Shown here one piece after another: positions 1 through 7,149 of a stretch of 54,446 nt of DNA. The stretch lies in contig CACHWQ010000009.1 of assembly GCA_902583645.1 (NCBI GenBank), positions 1 to 54,446 of the forward strand, given 5' to 3'. The stretch's first letter is position 1; each line of letters starts with the position of its first letter. Source of the DNA: an uncultured Pelagibacteraceae bacterium. GTDB taxonomy: Bacteria; Pseudomonadota; Alphaproteobacteria; Pelagibacterales; Pelagibacteraceae. The translations under genes were made by a program, and so were the position numbers. The notes under the pieces were generated by a model. That model saw only the letters and a list, made by a program, of their open reading frames with translations. It had not been told where the DNA came from and searched no databases.

Positions 1-1071
1 AACAAAAGACCATTTATGGCAACTTTTTACAAAGGTACTAGACAAAAGCTTAACATCTTGATGAAGAAAGATGGAACGCCCGAGGGTGGAAAATGGAGTT
101 TTGATGAAGATAATAGAAAGAAACTTCCTAAAAATACAAAAGTTCCAAAATTTCCAAACATGACTGAAACAAAACATACAAAAATTTTAAAACCTATTAT
201 TGAAAAAATATTTAAAGATCATCCAGGTAGTACGCGAAATTTTTGGTTTGCAACAGAGTATAATGATGTCTTAAAACTTTTAAGTTTTTTCCTAAAAGAA
301 AAGTCAAATTTATTTGGTGATTATGAAGACGCAGTTGATCAAGGAAACAACATCTTATTTCATAGTGCTTTAAGCCCATATATAAACTTAGGACTAATAA
401 CTCCTGAATTTATTATTTCTAAAACTTTAGAGTTCCATAAAAAAAATAAAATTAGACTTAATTCTCTAGAGGGTTATGTAAGACAGGTTATTGGTTGGCG
501 AGAATTCATGCGAGGCGTTTATCAAAGGTATAGTAATGAAATGGAAACAAGAAATTTCTTTAAACAAAATAGAAAAATGACAGACTCATGGTATGAAGGT
601 ACAACAGGTTTACCACCTTTGGACCACGCAATTAAAAACGCATTAAATCATGGATGGTCCCATCATATTGAAAGACTAATGATACTTTCAAATATTATGA
701 ACTTGTGCGAACTTAAACCTAAAATCGTTTATAAATGGTTTATGGAAATGTTTGTCGACTCATCCGATTGGGTAATGGTACCCAATGTTTATGGTATGGG
801 TTTATTCAGCGATGGAGGAATTTTTGCAACCAAACCTTATATTTGTGGATCAAGTTATTTTATGAAAATGATGGATTTTAAAAAAGGTGAATGGTGTAAT
901 ACCATGGATGGTTTATACTGGAGGTTCATTAACAGAAATAGATCTTTCTTTTTAAAAAATCCAAGACTTTCAATGATGGTAAGAATATTTGATAAAATGA
1001 AACCAGAAAGAAAAAAATTAATATTGTCAGAAGCTGAAAAATTTATAAATAAGAACACATATGGCAATTAA
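1..1071 (+). CDS. FeS-BCP/PhrB-type cryptochrome/photolyase family protein, 5' partial
   Basis: The reading frame is open back to base 1, and the residues before the first ATG at 16 read NKRPF, which fits the interior of PhrB-type proteins. The N-terminus therefore lies outside the window. What remains is the FAD-binding helical half of the bacterial (6-4) photolyase group. Landmarks are FHSALSPYINLGL, GYVRQVIGWREFMRG, the W/H-rich stretch near residue 215, and FMEMFVDSSDWVMVPNVYGM, counted from the ATG at 16. Only three cysteines are seen in this part (about 231, 277 and 294), and no CxxC pair near the expected iron-sulfur site. The family repairs (6-4) photoproducts or acts as a cryptochrome. 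It overlaps the next gene by 11 bp, and a DUF2256 gene follows, a common neighbour of photolyases. Family call firm; repair versus signalling unknown. Confidence 0.88.
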   Translation, partial: NKRPFMATFYKGTRQKLNILMKKDGTPEGGKWSFDEDNRKKLPKNTKVPKFPNMTETKHTKILKPIIEKIFKDHPGSTRNFWFATEYNDVLKLLSFFLKEKSNLFGDYEDAVDQGNNILFHSALSPYINLGLITPEFIISKTLEFHKKNKIRLNSLEGYVRQVIGWREFMRGVYQRYSNEMETRNFFKQNRKMTDSWYEGTTGLPPLDHAIKNALNHGWSHHIERLMILSNIMNLCELKPKIVYKWFMEMFVDSSDWVMVPNVYGMGLFSDGGIFATKPYICGSSYFMKMMDFKKGEWCNTMDGLYWRFINRNRSFFLKNPRLSMMVRIFDKMKPERKKLILSEAEKFINKNTYGN

Positions 1072-1411
1072 AGTATTTTTTAACGATTCATGCAATGTTT
1101 GTAGATTGGAGATAAACCACTACAAAAAAATTGCAGATAGCAATCTTGAGTGGATTGATATTACCAATAATGATGAAGCATTAAAATTAACATCTAAATC
1201 TCAAGCAGAATTATTAAGAAGACTTCATGTAATTGAAGATGGAAAAGTAATAGGAGGAGCAAAAGCATTTATTATAATTTGGTCAAAAATCCCAAAATAT
1301 AATTTTCTTGCAAAAATATTTTCAATTAAGCCATTATATATTTTATTTCATTACGGTTATGAAGTAGTTGCCTATTTTTTATTTTTGAAAAATAAAAATC
1401 AACTTAAATGA
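1061..1411 (+). CDS. DCC family (DUF393) thiol-disulfide oxidoreductase-like protein
   Basis: A 116-residue protein that begins with a beta strand followed by FFNDSCNVC, giving a CxxC pair at Cys11 and Cys14. This matches the YDGxCxxC signature of the DCC/DUF393 family, whose members are predicted thioredoxin-fold redox proteins of mostly unknown substrate. The middle WIDITNN and the segment [10 protein letters not shown] also fit the family. The C-terminus (about 85-110) is hydrophobic and may lie against the membrane. It overlaps the photolyase gene by 11 bp and its stop codon overlaps the ATG of the DUF2256 gene (ATGA), so the three are very likely one transcript. A redox role beside a flavin photoreceptor is a guess. 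Confidence 0.8.
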   Translation: MAIKVFFNDSCNVCRLEINHYKKIADSNLEWIDITNNDEALKLTSKSQAELLRRLHVIEDGKVIGGAKAFIIIWSKIPKYNFLAKIFSIKPLYILFHYGYEVVAYFLFLKNKNQLK

Positions 1412-1533
1412 AAAAACAAAATTTGCCGTCTAAAATTTGTCCAGTTTGCAAAAGACCTTTTATTTGGAGAAAAAAGTGGAGGCTGAACTGGGATCGGGTA
1501 AAGTATTGCTCTAAAAGATGTTCTTCTAAATAA
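1408..1533 (+). CDS. DUF2256 zinc-binding small protein
   Basis: A 41-residue ORF starting at the ATG that overlaps the previous stop (ATGA). It carries the DUF2256 pattern: [20 protein letters not shown], then [11 protein letters not shown]. The four cysteines (CPVC and CSKRC, residues 11, 14, 34 and 38) could hold one zinc. DUF2256 genes are very often found beside cryptochrome/photolyase genes, as here two genes downstream of the PhrB-type gene. The stop at 1531-1533 overlaps the 3' end of the convergent gene at 1526. Function is unknown; the signature is clear despite the short length. Confidence 0.85.
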   Translation: MKKQNLPSKICPVCKRPFIWRKKWRLNWDRVKYCSKRCSSK

Positions 1534-2668
1534 ATTCTTGAACTATCTTTGGTATATAATTTTTAAAATTAAAAAAGCCTTTATTACAATATTTCCAAGA
1601 ATACTGATCAATTTTTCTGTATAAAAAATCGATATTCTTTAAATTATTTGAGTTTATATAGTCGAGATTTTCACCAACAGAAGGATATAAAGCTAATAAA
1701 TTTCCTTTTATATCTTTTAAATTATCGATAGTGATCATTTTACAGTTCAAAGATTTATTTTTTAAATTTTCTATTTGATTATTTATTAAAGATTTCTTAA
1801 ATTCTAAAATTTTTTCATCAAGTTTAATTTGTCTTGTTTCATTTCCATTAAATACAAAATAAATATTTTTAAAAGATTGATCTTTAAAATCTGTTTGATC
1901 GAAGGATAAATTGTTTTCAAATATTAATAAATCTTGATCATTTGATCTATCTACATTTTGAAAACTATTATTTACTATTGAATAATTTTTATCATCAGTT
2001 ATTGGAACAGGGTTTGCATTAAGTTTTATATTGCTAAATCTATTATTGGTAAATTTTTTGATGTTCCATTCAGATGCAACATAATTTTTACCTTTAGTTT
2101 GAACACCAGCTACCCATCTCCATCCCAAAGTATTTGAGGCACTATCACCATCAAAAAGGTATTTCATGAAAAACTCAGCACCCAACTGCCAAGGCAATCC
2201 AAGAGTAAAAATCCAGATACTTGCAAACCACATTCTTGCATGATTATGAAGATAGTTATGATTTTTTAATTCATTAACCCAAGTGTTAAAGCATTCAATG
2301 TTAGTCTTACCTTCAATTGCATTCAAGTAATCCTTATTATCTTTAAATTTTTGCTTAAGTTTATTTAAATCTATTATGTAATCTGTCCATACCTTAGGCC
2401 TAAGCTCCAACCAGCCCTTCCAGTAAACACGCCATAAAACTTCCTGAATAAATTTTTCTATTTTTATAAAAGAATGTTTTTTTAAAGAAAGCTTCATCAC
2501 CTCTTGTTCAGTTAAAACTCCATGTGTTATGTATGGTGACAGACAAGAAATATTAGTTCTTTTATCTGGACCATAATCGAAGTTTCTCAGCTTAGAATAT
2601 TCAACCAACTTATTTTCAATAAAATCTATTAATTTTTTATTAGCAAAATCTCTATTAGGTTCAAACAT
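1526..2668 (-). CDS. Photolyase FAD-binding-domain protein lacking the usual N-terminal antenna domain
   Basis: A 380-residue protein that starts directly with the helical FAD-binding half of photolyases (residues about 1-215). Landmarks are [75 protein letters not shown] (split here by eye) and a QTKGKNY segment. The alpha/beta domain that normally precedes this is missing. Instead a C-terminal region (about 230-380) contains strand-like stretches ([28 protein letters not shown]) and ends with [18 protein letters not shown]. That tail could be a permuted alpha/beta domain. Family members use FAD for light-driven DNA repair or signalling; activity here is not known. It is convergent with the DUF2256 gene. 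Confidence 0.82.
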   Translation of the reverse strand: MFEPNRDFANKKLIDFIENKLVEYSKLRNFDYGPDKRTNISCLSPYITHGVLTEQEVMKLSLKKHSFIKIEKFIQEVLWRVYWKGWLELRPKVWTDYIIDLNKLKQKFKDNKDYLNAIEGKTNIECFNTWVNELKNHNYLHNHARMWFASIWIFTLGLPWQLGAEFFMKYLFDGDSASNTLGWRWVAGVQTKGKNYVASEWNIKKFTNNRFSNIKLNANPVPITDDKNYSIVNNSFQNVDRSNDQDLLIFENNLSFDQTDFKDQSFKNIYFVFNGNETRQIKLDEKILEFKKSLINNQIENLKNKSLNCKMITIDNLKDIKGNLLALYPSVGENLDYINSNNLKNIDFLYRKIDQYSWKYCNKGFFNFKNYIPKIVQEFI

Positions 2669-2692
2669 TTTCAGTTGTGGTTTTAGAAATTA

Positions 2693-2932
2693 TTAATTTC
2701 CTTTTTTTCTGGGATCTTTAAGACTTTGAAGCACTCCAGCTAATCCAGATAATTTTATGCTGATATAAACTATATAAACTAAAGTTGCACCAAGAGCCAT
2801 TGTTGAAAAAAATACAAATATCGCTGTTAGAAATTTTTCAGTAAACCAATTTTCAACATCAGAGTTAGATAAATATAATACATTCCAAAACGCTAAAAAT
2901 ATTAGTTCATAGGTAATTATAACTTTATACAT
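2693..2932 (-). CDS. Small membrane protein, unknown
   Basis: A 79-residue protein with two predicted membrane segments (about 4-22 and 34-58) and a short basic tail ending DPRKKGN. No family was recognised. It ends 24 bp from the start of the photolyase-domain gene and is preceded by the DUF2798 gene with a gap of one base, so it probably belongs to the minus-strand run of small genes. Confidence 0.6.
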   Translation of the reverse strand: MYKVIITYELIFLAFWNVLYLSNSDVENWFTEKFLTAIFVFFSTMALGATLVYIVYISIKLSGLAGVLQSLKDPRKKGN

Positions 2933-2933
2933 T

Positions 2934-3155
2934 TCAGTTGCTTATATTATCTACAAATCGTTTTGCAATAGGTCCCACAACTAATGAGACAATAATTGCA
3001 ATAGGCAAACCCACGGACCATGCCTTTAAAAACCTCTTAAAATACTCATTATCATAGCCAGTATTAATGAAAGTAATAATTAATGTCATTAAAAGACTCA
3101 TTCCAAAGCCCATAATTAAAATATAAATTAAATTTGAGTATTTTTTGGGAATCAT
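2934..3155 (-). CDS. DUF2798 family small membrane protein
   Basis: A 73-residue protein with two membrane segments (about 8-28 and 47-66). It opens with MIPKKYSNLIYILIMGFGMS and has WSVGLPIAIIVSLVVGPIAK near the end, which fits the short two-helix DUF2798 family (IPkry start, W-vA-P second helix). Function is unknown. Its start overlaps the stop of the SMR-like gene by 4 bp, which implies translational coupling with that transporter homologue. Confidence 0.72.
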   Translation of the reverse strand: MIPKKYSNLIYILIMGFGMSLLMTLIITFINTGYDNEYFKRFLKAWSVGLPIAIIVSLVVGPIAKRFVDNISN

Positions 3156-3490
3156 GAAGAAGTTTTGCCAAGTAAATTTACAATCAAAACACCTGAGATA
3201 ATTAATACCATTCCTAAAATTGTATAAAGATCAGGTAACTGGTTAAATTTAAGAATTCCAATTACGATTGTAGCGATAATACATAGACCAGCAAACGAAG
3301 CATAAGTTACACCAACGGGGATAGTTTTCATTACTAAAGATAATGTATACATACACCCTACAATAGTGATTGCAGTCATTAAACTTGGAAACAGCAACGT
3401 GAAACCTTGTGCGCTTTTAGCAAACCCATTTGCAGCAGTTCCTAGCGCTACAGCAATAACAAGAATTATATAGGGTAAAATGTTACTCAT
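3152..3490 (-). CDS. SMR (EmrE/SugE-like) family membrane protein lacking the key glutamate
   Basis: A 112-residue protein with four membrane helices and small-multidrug-resistance features: YIILVIAVALGTAANGFAK at the start, IPVGVTYASFAGLCII in the third helix, and GMVLIISGVLIVN at the end. In EmrE the proton- and drug-binding Glu14 lies in the motif A-E-V-I-G-T. The aligned stretch here is A-V-A-L-G-T, with valine at position 14. Proton-coupled drug export as in EmrE is therefore doubtful, and it may act as a heteromeric partner or carry something else. It overlaps the DUF2798 gene by 4 bp. Confidence 0.78.
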   Translation of the reverse strand: MSNILPYIILVIAVALGTAANGFAKSAQGFTLLFPSLMTAITIVGCMYTLSLVMKTIPVGVTYASFAGLCIIATIVIGILKFNQLPDLYTILGMVLIISGVLIVNLLGKTSS

Positions 3491-3497
3491 TTATGAA

Positions 3498-3716
3498 CTA
3501 TAAATGAAATATTAAAAAATAAAAATAAATTATCCAAAAGAAACAAGCTGCCATTGTTACAAAAATTAAAGTAATGCCTGTAGCAGTTTCGTTTTTATAT
3601 TTTTTATTAACCTGGTTTCTCCATTTTGTTGGATATAAAGGAATTGTAAATGCGTAAATGATTAAAAAAATATCAAGAGCAGTAATTATTATACAAAGAA
3701 AAAGCAATTGATCCAT
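3498..3716 (-). CDS. Small two-helix membrane protein, unknown
   Basis: A 72-residue protein with membrane segments at about 4-28 and 47-70, separated by a short polar, basic loop (PTKWRNQVNKKYKNE). No family recognised. It lies 7 bp upstream of the SMR-like gene and 6 bp downstream of the TPR gene in the same strand run, so it is probably co-transcribed. Confidence 0.55.
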   Translation of the reverse strand: MDQLLFLCIIITALDIFLIIYAFTIPLYPTKWRNQVNKKYKNETATGITLIFVTMAACFFWIIYFYFLIFHL

Positions 3717-3722
3717 TTCTTA

Positions 3723-4274
3723 TCATATACTTTCTTTTTTGATTATGTCTTTTAATCTTTCAATCATCATTAGAGGTGTTTCCATAGCAGGATATACTTT
3801 ATGAGCCTCTATATAACTATCGATAGCTTTTTGATAATTTTTCATAGCGGTTTGAACAAGTCCTTGGCCTGACAAAGCTCCAAAATGTCTTTTTTCTAAT
3901 TTTAAAACCATATCAATATCGCTTTGAGATAATTCTAGATTACCCATTAAATATAGTACTGTCGCTCTTTTATTCCAAGCTTCAGCCCAATTAGGATCTA
4001 ATTCGATTGCTTTTGAAAAAACATTATGTGCGCTAGTTAATTCGTTTTGCGCCATATACTCAGAACCTTTTGCTAATAGATTAGTCAAGCTATCCTGAGT
4101 TGGATGAGTAGTCCAAAGTTTCCAAATTTTTCCCTCAATTTTTCTTGCTGACATTGGATTATTTGTTTTTTTTAACTGACTAAATAACTGATCCAATTCC
4201 ACAGCAGTTTCATTTTGCGCAAATGTGCCAGAGGAAAATAAAAATATAATAAATATTAAAAATATTTTTTTCAC
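3723..4274 (-). CDS. Exported TPR-repeat protein
   Basis: A 183-residue protein. Residues 1-19 form a Sec signal peptide (basic MKK, hydrophobic core, cleavage after SSGTFA). Three TPR-like helical repeats follow between about 68 and 170, for example NVFSKAIELDPNWAEAWNKR and YQKAIDSYIEAHKVYP. TPR proteins of this size are usually periplasmic protein-protein scaffolds. It begins one base upstream of the end of the NTF2-like gene, so it is in the same operon. No specific partner can be named. Confidence 0.72.
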   Translation of the reverse strand: MKKIFLIFIIFLFSSGTFAQNETAVELDQLFSQLKKTNNPMSARKIEGKIWKLWTTHPTQDSLTNLLAKGSEYMAQNELTSAHNVFSKAIELDPNWAEAWNKRATVLYLMGNLELSQSDIDMVLKLEKRHFGALSGQGLVQTAMKNYQKAIDSYIEAHKVYPAMETPLMMIERLKDIIKKESI

Positions 4275-4595
4275 TTATTTTGACATAGGGGTAGCGCCAG
4301 TCTCTAAGCTTATAATTTTTCCATCTTTATATTTATAAACTGCCATTACTGCCTCTACATTTCCATCATCAAAAGTCACAATAGCATGGTGGACACCAAC
4401 TTCATTATTTTCATAAACTATTCTTGACTTGTCTTGTTTAATATCTCCACTCATTGCCCATTTAATTACATCTGCTTTTCCCAAAGTATTTCCAGATTTA
4501 TGCATAGTAAATTTAAAATCATCATGCAAAAGCTGATTCATTAATGCTTCATCTTTATTTTTTATAGCATTACTGTAGTTTTCTAATATAGACAT
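4275..4595 (-). CDS. SnoaL/NTF2-like (DUF4440-type) protein
   Basis: A 106-residue protein with a typical NTF2-like layout: an N-terminal helix pair (ILENYSNAIKNKDEALMNQL), HDDFKFTMHKSGNTLGKADV, then a sheet including AIVTFDDGNVEAVMAVYKYK. The fold makes a cone-shaped pocket used for many small ligands or as a dimer module. A good ribosome binding site (aaaggaga) lies upstream of the ATG at 4595. It is one of two NTF2-like genes in this run (the other is at 6364). Ligand unknown. Confidence 0.68.
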   Translation of the reverse strand: MSILENYSNAIKNKDEALMNQLLHDDFKFTMHKSGNTLGKADVIKWAMSGDIKQDKSRIVYENNEVGVHHAIVTFDDGNVEAVMAVYKYKDGKIISLETGATPMSK

Positions 4596-4615
4596 TTTAT
4601 CTCCTTTATTAATTG

Positions 4616-5032
4616 TTAAACGTAAATTTTATCAGCTAAACCATAGCATAAAATTGCACTCAGAATTGTTAAAACTAATGGAGCGTATATTCCATCATCA
4701 CGCGTTTTTTTGTTTATGCCCGTCTTATCAATTTTAAGTGAGTAGAAATTTATAACTAAGATTGATGCATTAATTATAAAAATTAAATTGAAGAAAGCCC
4801 AAGTTGCTTCTAAACCACCCGATCTAACAAAAGCCACGTAGATAGCCATAATCACTGTTGCAACCATAAATGAACCACCAAATCGAGTTAACAAAGTTGC
4901 AGATTTATCTACTCCTCGACCTTTAAGAAAGTTCTTAGTATCAAATACTAATTGGTAAGCATAAGCGCCCACTATTCCAAAATGAACCAAGTAAATAATT
5001 AAATAAAAAATATTATTGAATTTTTCAATCAT
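4616..5032 (-). CDS. Four-helix membrane protein, unknown
   Basis: A 138-residue protein with four hydrophobic segments (about 9-28, 50-68, 76-98 and 115-133) separated by short charged loops such as DTKNFLKGRGVDKSAT and KIDKTGINKKTRDDG. No family recognised. Its start overlaps the stop of the DUF1330 gene by 8 bp, so it is in the same operon. It may be the membrane partner of the small soluble proteins around it, which is only a guess from position. Confidence 0.6.
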   Translation of the reverse strand: MIEKFNNIFYLIIYLVHFGIVGAYAYQLVFDTKNFLKGRGVDKSATLLTRFGGSFMVATVIMAIYVAFVRSGGLEATWAFFNLIFIINASILVINFYSLKIDKTGINKKTRDDGIYAPLVLTILSAILCYGLADKIYV

Positions 5033-5321
5033 GAGAATCTCCTTTTATTATTATTAGGTTACCTTCAGAGTTATTTAAGCGCAAATGCTTAATTAACCCA
5101 TACTCTTCTGAATTGTACCACTCCAAAGCTTTTTCATAAGTTGGAAACTTAATTACCACATTTCTTGAGTAATCCCATTTTCCCTCTAAATGCTTAAATT
5201 CTCCAGCTCTGACAAGATACTTTCCCCCAAATGAAGCAACAGATTTAGGAACCTTTTCTGCATATTCTCTATAACCTTCTTTGTGTTTGAGATTTATTTG
5301 AGCAATAACGTAACCAGCCAT
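5025..5321 (-). CDS. DUF1330 family protein
   Basis: A 98-residue protein matching DUF1330: MAGYVIAQINLKHKEGYREY at the start, a central GGKYLVRAGEFKHLEGKW, then RNVVIKFPTYEKALEWYNSE. The family has a dimeric ferredoxin-like alpha/beta barrel fold related to EthD and monooxygenase-like proteins. Its reaction is unknown. It overlaps the GYD gene by one base and the membrane-protein gene by 8 bp, so it is tightly coupled to both. Confidence 0.82.
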   Translation of the reverse strand: MAGYVIAQINLKHKEGYREYAEKVPKSVASFGGKYLVRAGEFKHLEGKWDYSRNVVIKFPTYEKALEWYNSEEYGLIKHLRLNNSEGNLIIIKGDSHD

Positions 5322-5644
5322 TACTTGCCAGGTTTAATAACCGTATTTGCAGCATTTGCTGCATTTGTAAATGCTTTATTATAATCAATTACCTCATGAA
5401 CCATTAAATCATCCATAAGGCCAGAATTTTTAAAAGCTATTTTTAAGGCTACGGCTTGCTCGTACTCACCTTCCACGCACGATATTACATCAAACCTTCC
5501 TCTAACCCACTCATAACTAATGAGTTTTAATCCTGCAGCTTCAGTTACCTTTTTTGTAGAAGCAAATCTGTCTGCAGTTGGTTCATTCTGCATTCTCTTC
5601 ATTAACTCTCCACTTATCTTACCTATTAAGTAAAATTTTGCCAT
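5321..5644 (-). CDS. GYD domain protein
   Basis: A 107-residue protein with the GYD-domain layout: KFYLIGKISGELMKRMQNEP, then VTEAAGLKLISYEWVRGRFDVISCVEG, where the family's G-[YR]-[FY]-D motif reads GRFD. The fold is a ferredoxin-like dimer of unknown function. A strong Shine-Dalgarno (aaaggagga) lies just before the ATG at 5644. It shares one base with the DUF1330 gene downstream. Several such small alpha/beta-barrel proteins are clustered here. Confidence 0.78.
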   Translation of the reverse strand: MAKFYLIGKISGELMKRMQNEPTADRFASTKKVTEAAGLKLISYEWVRGRFDVISCVEGEYEQAVALKIAFKNSGLMDDLMVHEVIDYNKAFTNAANAANTVIKPGK

Positions 5645-5656
5645 TTATCCTCCTTT

Positions 5657-6034
5657 TTAGTATAAAGTTTGCACAACTTTTTCTACTCTTCCTTTTCCAT
5701 CTGGAATGGTTTTTTCTAAAAAAGCATGGCAACCATCAGTTAATTCTTTATTATATTTAGAACCATAATGTTTATCTACTGCTTTATTAGTTCCTTCATC
5801 CCAATCTTTCTCTTTTATACCAATCTCTAAAGCATAAGTTTTCCATACCTTGACAGAAGATATGGACTTTTCTTTCATACTGTATTCGAAAGTTTCTCCT
5901 GAAGGCAAAAAGTAGTTAGCCATATATATACCAACACAATCCCATGCTTTTTCCATATCTTTCTTGCTTAAATCTCCTGCATTTGCAGAGTTAATAAATA
6001 CGATACTAAACAAAATTAAAAATAATTTTTTCAT
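5657..6034 (-). CDS. Small secreted protein, unknown
   Basis: A 125-residue protein with a clear Sec signal peptide (MKKLFLILFSIVFINSANA, cleavage after about residue 19). The mature part is helical and charged, with two cysteines (about 33 and 102) that could form a disulfide in the periplasm, and aromatic stretches such as VGIYMANYFLPSGETFEY. No family recognised. It ends 12 bp before the GYD gene's start and lies 2 bp downstream of the next gene, so it is in the small-protein operon. Confidence 0.62.
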   Translation of the reverse strand: MKKLFLILFSIVFINSANAGDLSKKDMEKAWDCVGIYMANYFLPSGETFEYSMKEKSISSVKVWKTYALEIGIKEKDWDEGTNKAVDKHYGSKYNKELTDGCHAFLEKTIPDGKGRVEKVVQTLY

Positions 6035-6036
6035 AA

Positions 6037-6327
6037 TTAAACCTCTACTTTAGATAATTCCCATAATTGTACATTATCTACACATTCTGCATAAATCGCT
6101 TTAGCCTTTGGGTTATTTCCAGCAACGAATTCTTTCATTCCTGCCTCGTTATGAACTGAAACTTTAAATAGAATACCGCTTTTATCGGGTTTCATTCCTC
6201 CAATAGTTTTTTCTGGATAAGCAACACTTTTCCTTACTTCCATACCTTCATCAGATTGCATCCATCCCATAAAAGTTTCTAGTTTACCTTCTTTGAGATT
6301 TACTAAAGCTAACATTTCTTTTTCCAT
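6037..6327 (-). CDS. Small protein, probable ferredoxin-like alpha/beta fold
   Basis: A 96-residue soluble protein with alternating strands and helices: MLALVNLKEGKLETFMGWMQ, a middle PDKSGILFKVSVHNEAGMKE, and a last strand VDNVQLWELSKVEV. The pattern resembles the dimeric alpha/beta barrel families beside it (DUF1330, GYD), but no Pfam family can be named. A strong ribosome site (gggaggaa) precedes the ATG at 6327. It lies between a secreted protein and an NTF2-like protein on the same strand. Confidence 0.6.
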   Translation of the reverse strand: MEKEMLALVNLKEGKLETFMGWMQSDEGMEVRKSVAYPEKTIGGMKPDKSGILFKVSVHNEAGMKEFVAGNNPKAKAIYAECVDNVQLWELSKVEV

Positions 6328-6363
6328 TTTATTTTTCCTCCCTTTTTATAATTTATAACTGAT

Positions 6364-6747
6364 TTATTTTTTCATCGCATTAAACATGCTTAAAGTATCA
6401 TCAAAAGTCATCATAATTTTAGTTTTTCCATCATCACTAACTTCAAAATAATGACCAAACATCGTATCCATGTTGTCAGCAGTTGCATGTACTCTAACAA
6501 ATACTTTATTACCTTCACTGATCATATCTAAAATTTTTAAATGAAAATTTGGCCATGTAGCTGGAATTTTAGACATTGCAGCCATCATAGCTTGTTTACC
6601 TTTGTGAACTCCTGATAATGGGTGAACTCCTTCTTTACCTGGAAATGTCCATACAATATTGTCATCAATCATATCATTAAAAAAAGTTTCCATATCGCCT
6701 TTACCAAAAAGCTCGTAAGCTTTTCTTGTTTGTTCTTTAACGTCCAT
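6364..6747 (-). CDS. SnoaL-like (NTF2 superfamily) protein
   Basis: A 127-residue protein typical of SnoaL-like domains: RKAYELFGKGDMETFFNDMI, DDNIVWTFPGKEG, a helix at GKQAMMAAMSKIP, then VFVRVHATADN and a final MTFDDTLSMF. Members are polyketide cyclases, isomerases or ligand-binding modules. No catalytic residue can be assigned with confidence. The ATG at 6747 is preceded by a near-perfect Shine-Dalgarno (aaaggaggaa), suggesting high expression. It is the second NTF2-like gene of this run. Confidence 0.72.
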   Translation of the reverse strand: MDVKEQTRKAYELFGKGDMETFFNDMIDDNIVWTFPGKEGVHPLSGVHKGKQAMMAAMSKIPATWPNFHLKILDMISEGNKVFVRVHATADNMDTMFGHYFEVSDDGKTKIMMTFDDTLSMFNAMKK

Positions 6748-6784
6748 TTTTCCTCCTTTTGTTTATATTTTTGTATTGTTTGAT

Positions 6785-7069
6785 TTACATTTTTGAAAAG
6801 TCCATAACCTGCGAACATTCTTCAGAAGTAGTATCAAAAAAATTGTTCATATCTCCTAATTGATCAATAATGGCTTGAGGACTTTCTGCTTGCCATTTAC
6901 AATACATGTTCATTGAGTCGCCTGCACACATCATAGTCATATGACATACAGCTTTTTCTCCATTTACTCCTTTTTTTAAATCTTCAGGAGAAGTTGAACC
7001 GACAACCTCATGAAATTTTTTTTTCATTTCTTCTGATTTAAAAACGTGTGTTGCTAAATAGTCTTTCAT
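6785..7069 (-). CDS. Small Cys/Met-rich protein, possibly DUF4242-like
   Basis: The frame could begin at a TTG at 7084, but the ATG at 7069 has a GGAAG site six bases upstream and is the better start (94 residues). The protein begins MKDYLATHVFKSEEMKKKFH. Its central segment CHMTMMCAGDSMNMYC has three cysteines and many methionines, followed by KWQAESPQAIIDQL. The strand-helix order loosely resembles DUF4242 or related ferredoxin-like proteins, but this is weak. The Met/Cys cluster could bind a soft metal, which is speculation. It is the promoter-proximal gene of the small-protein run. Confidence 0.58.
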   Translation of the reverse strand: MKDYLATHVFKSEEMKKKFHEVVGSTSPEDLKKGVNGEKAVCHMTMMCAGDSMNMYCKWQAESPQAIIDQLGDMNNFFDTTSEECSQVMDFSKM

Positions 7070-7149
7070 ATTGCTTCCTTTCAATAGTATATTTAAACTT
7101 AGAATATCAAGAAAATGTATAGATTTTATTACAATGCAGGTATGCGGTC

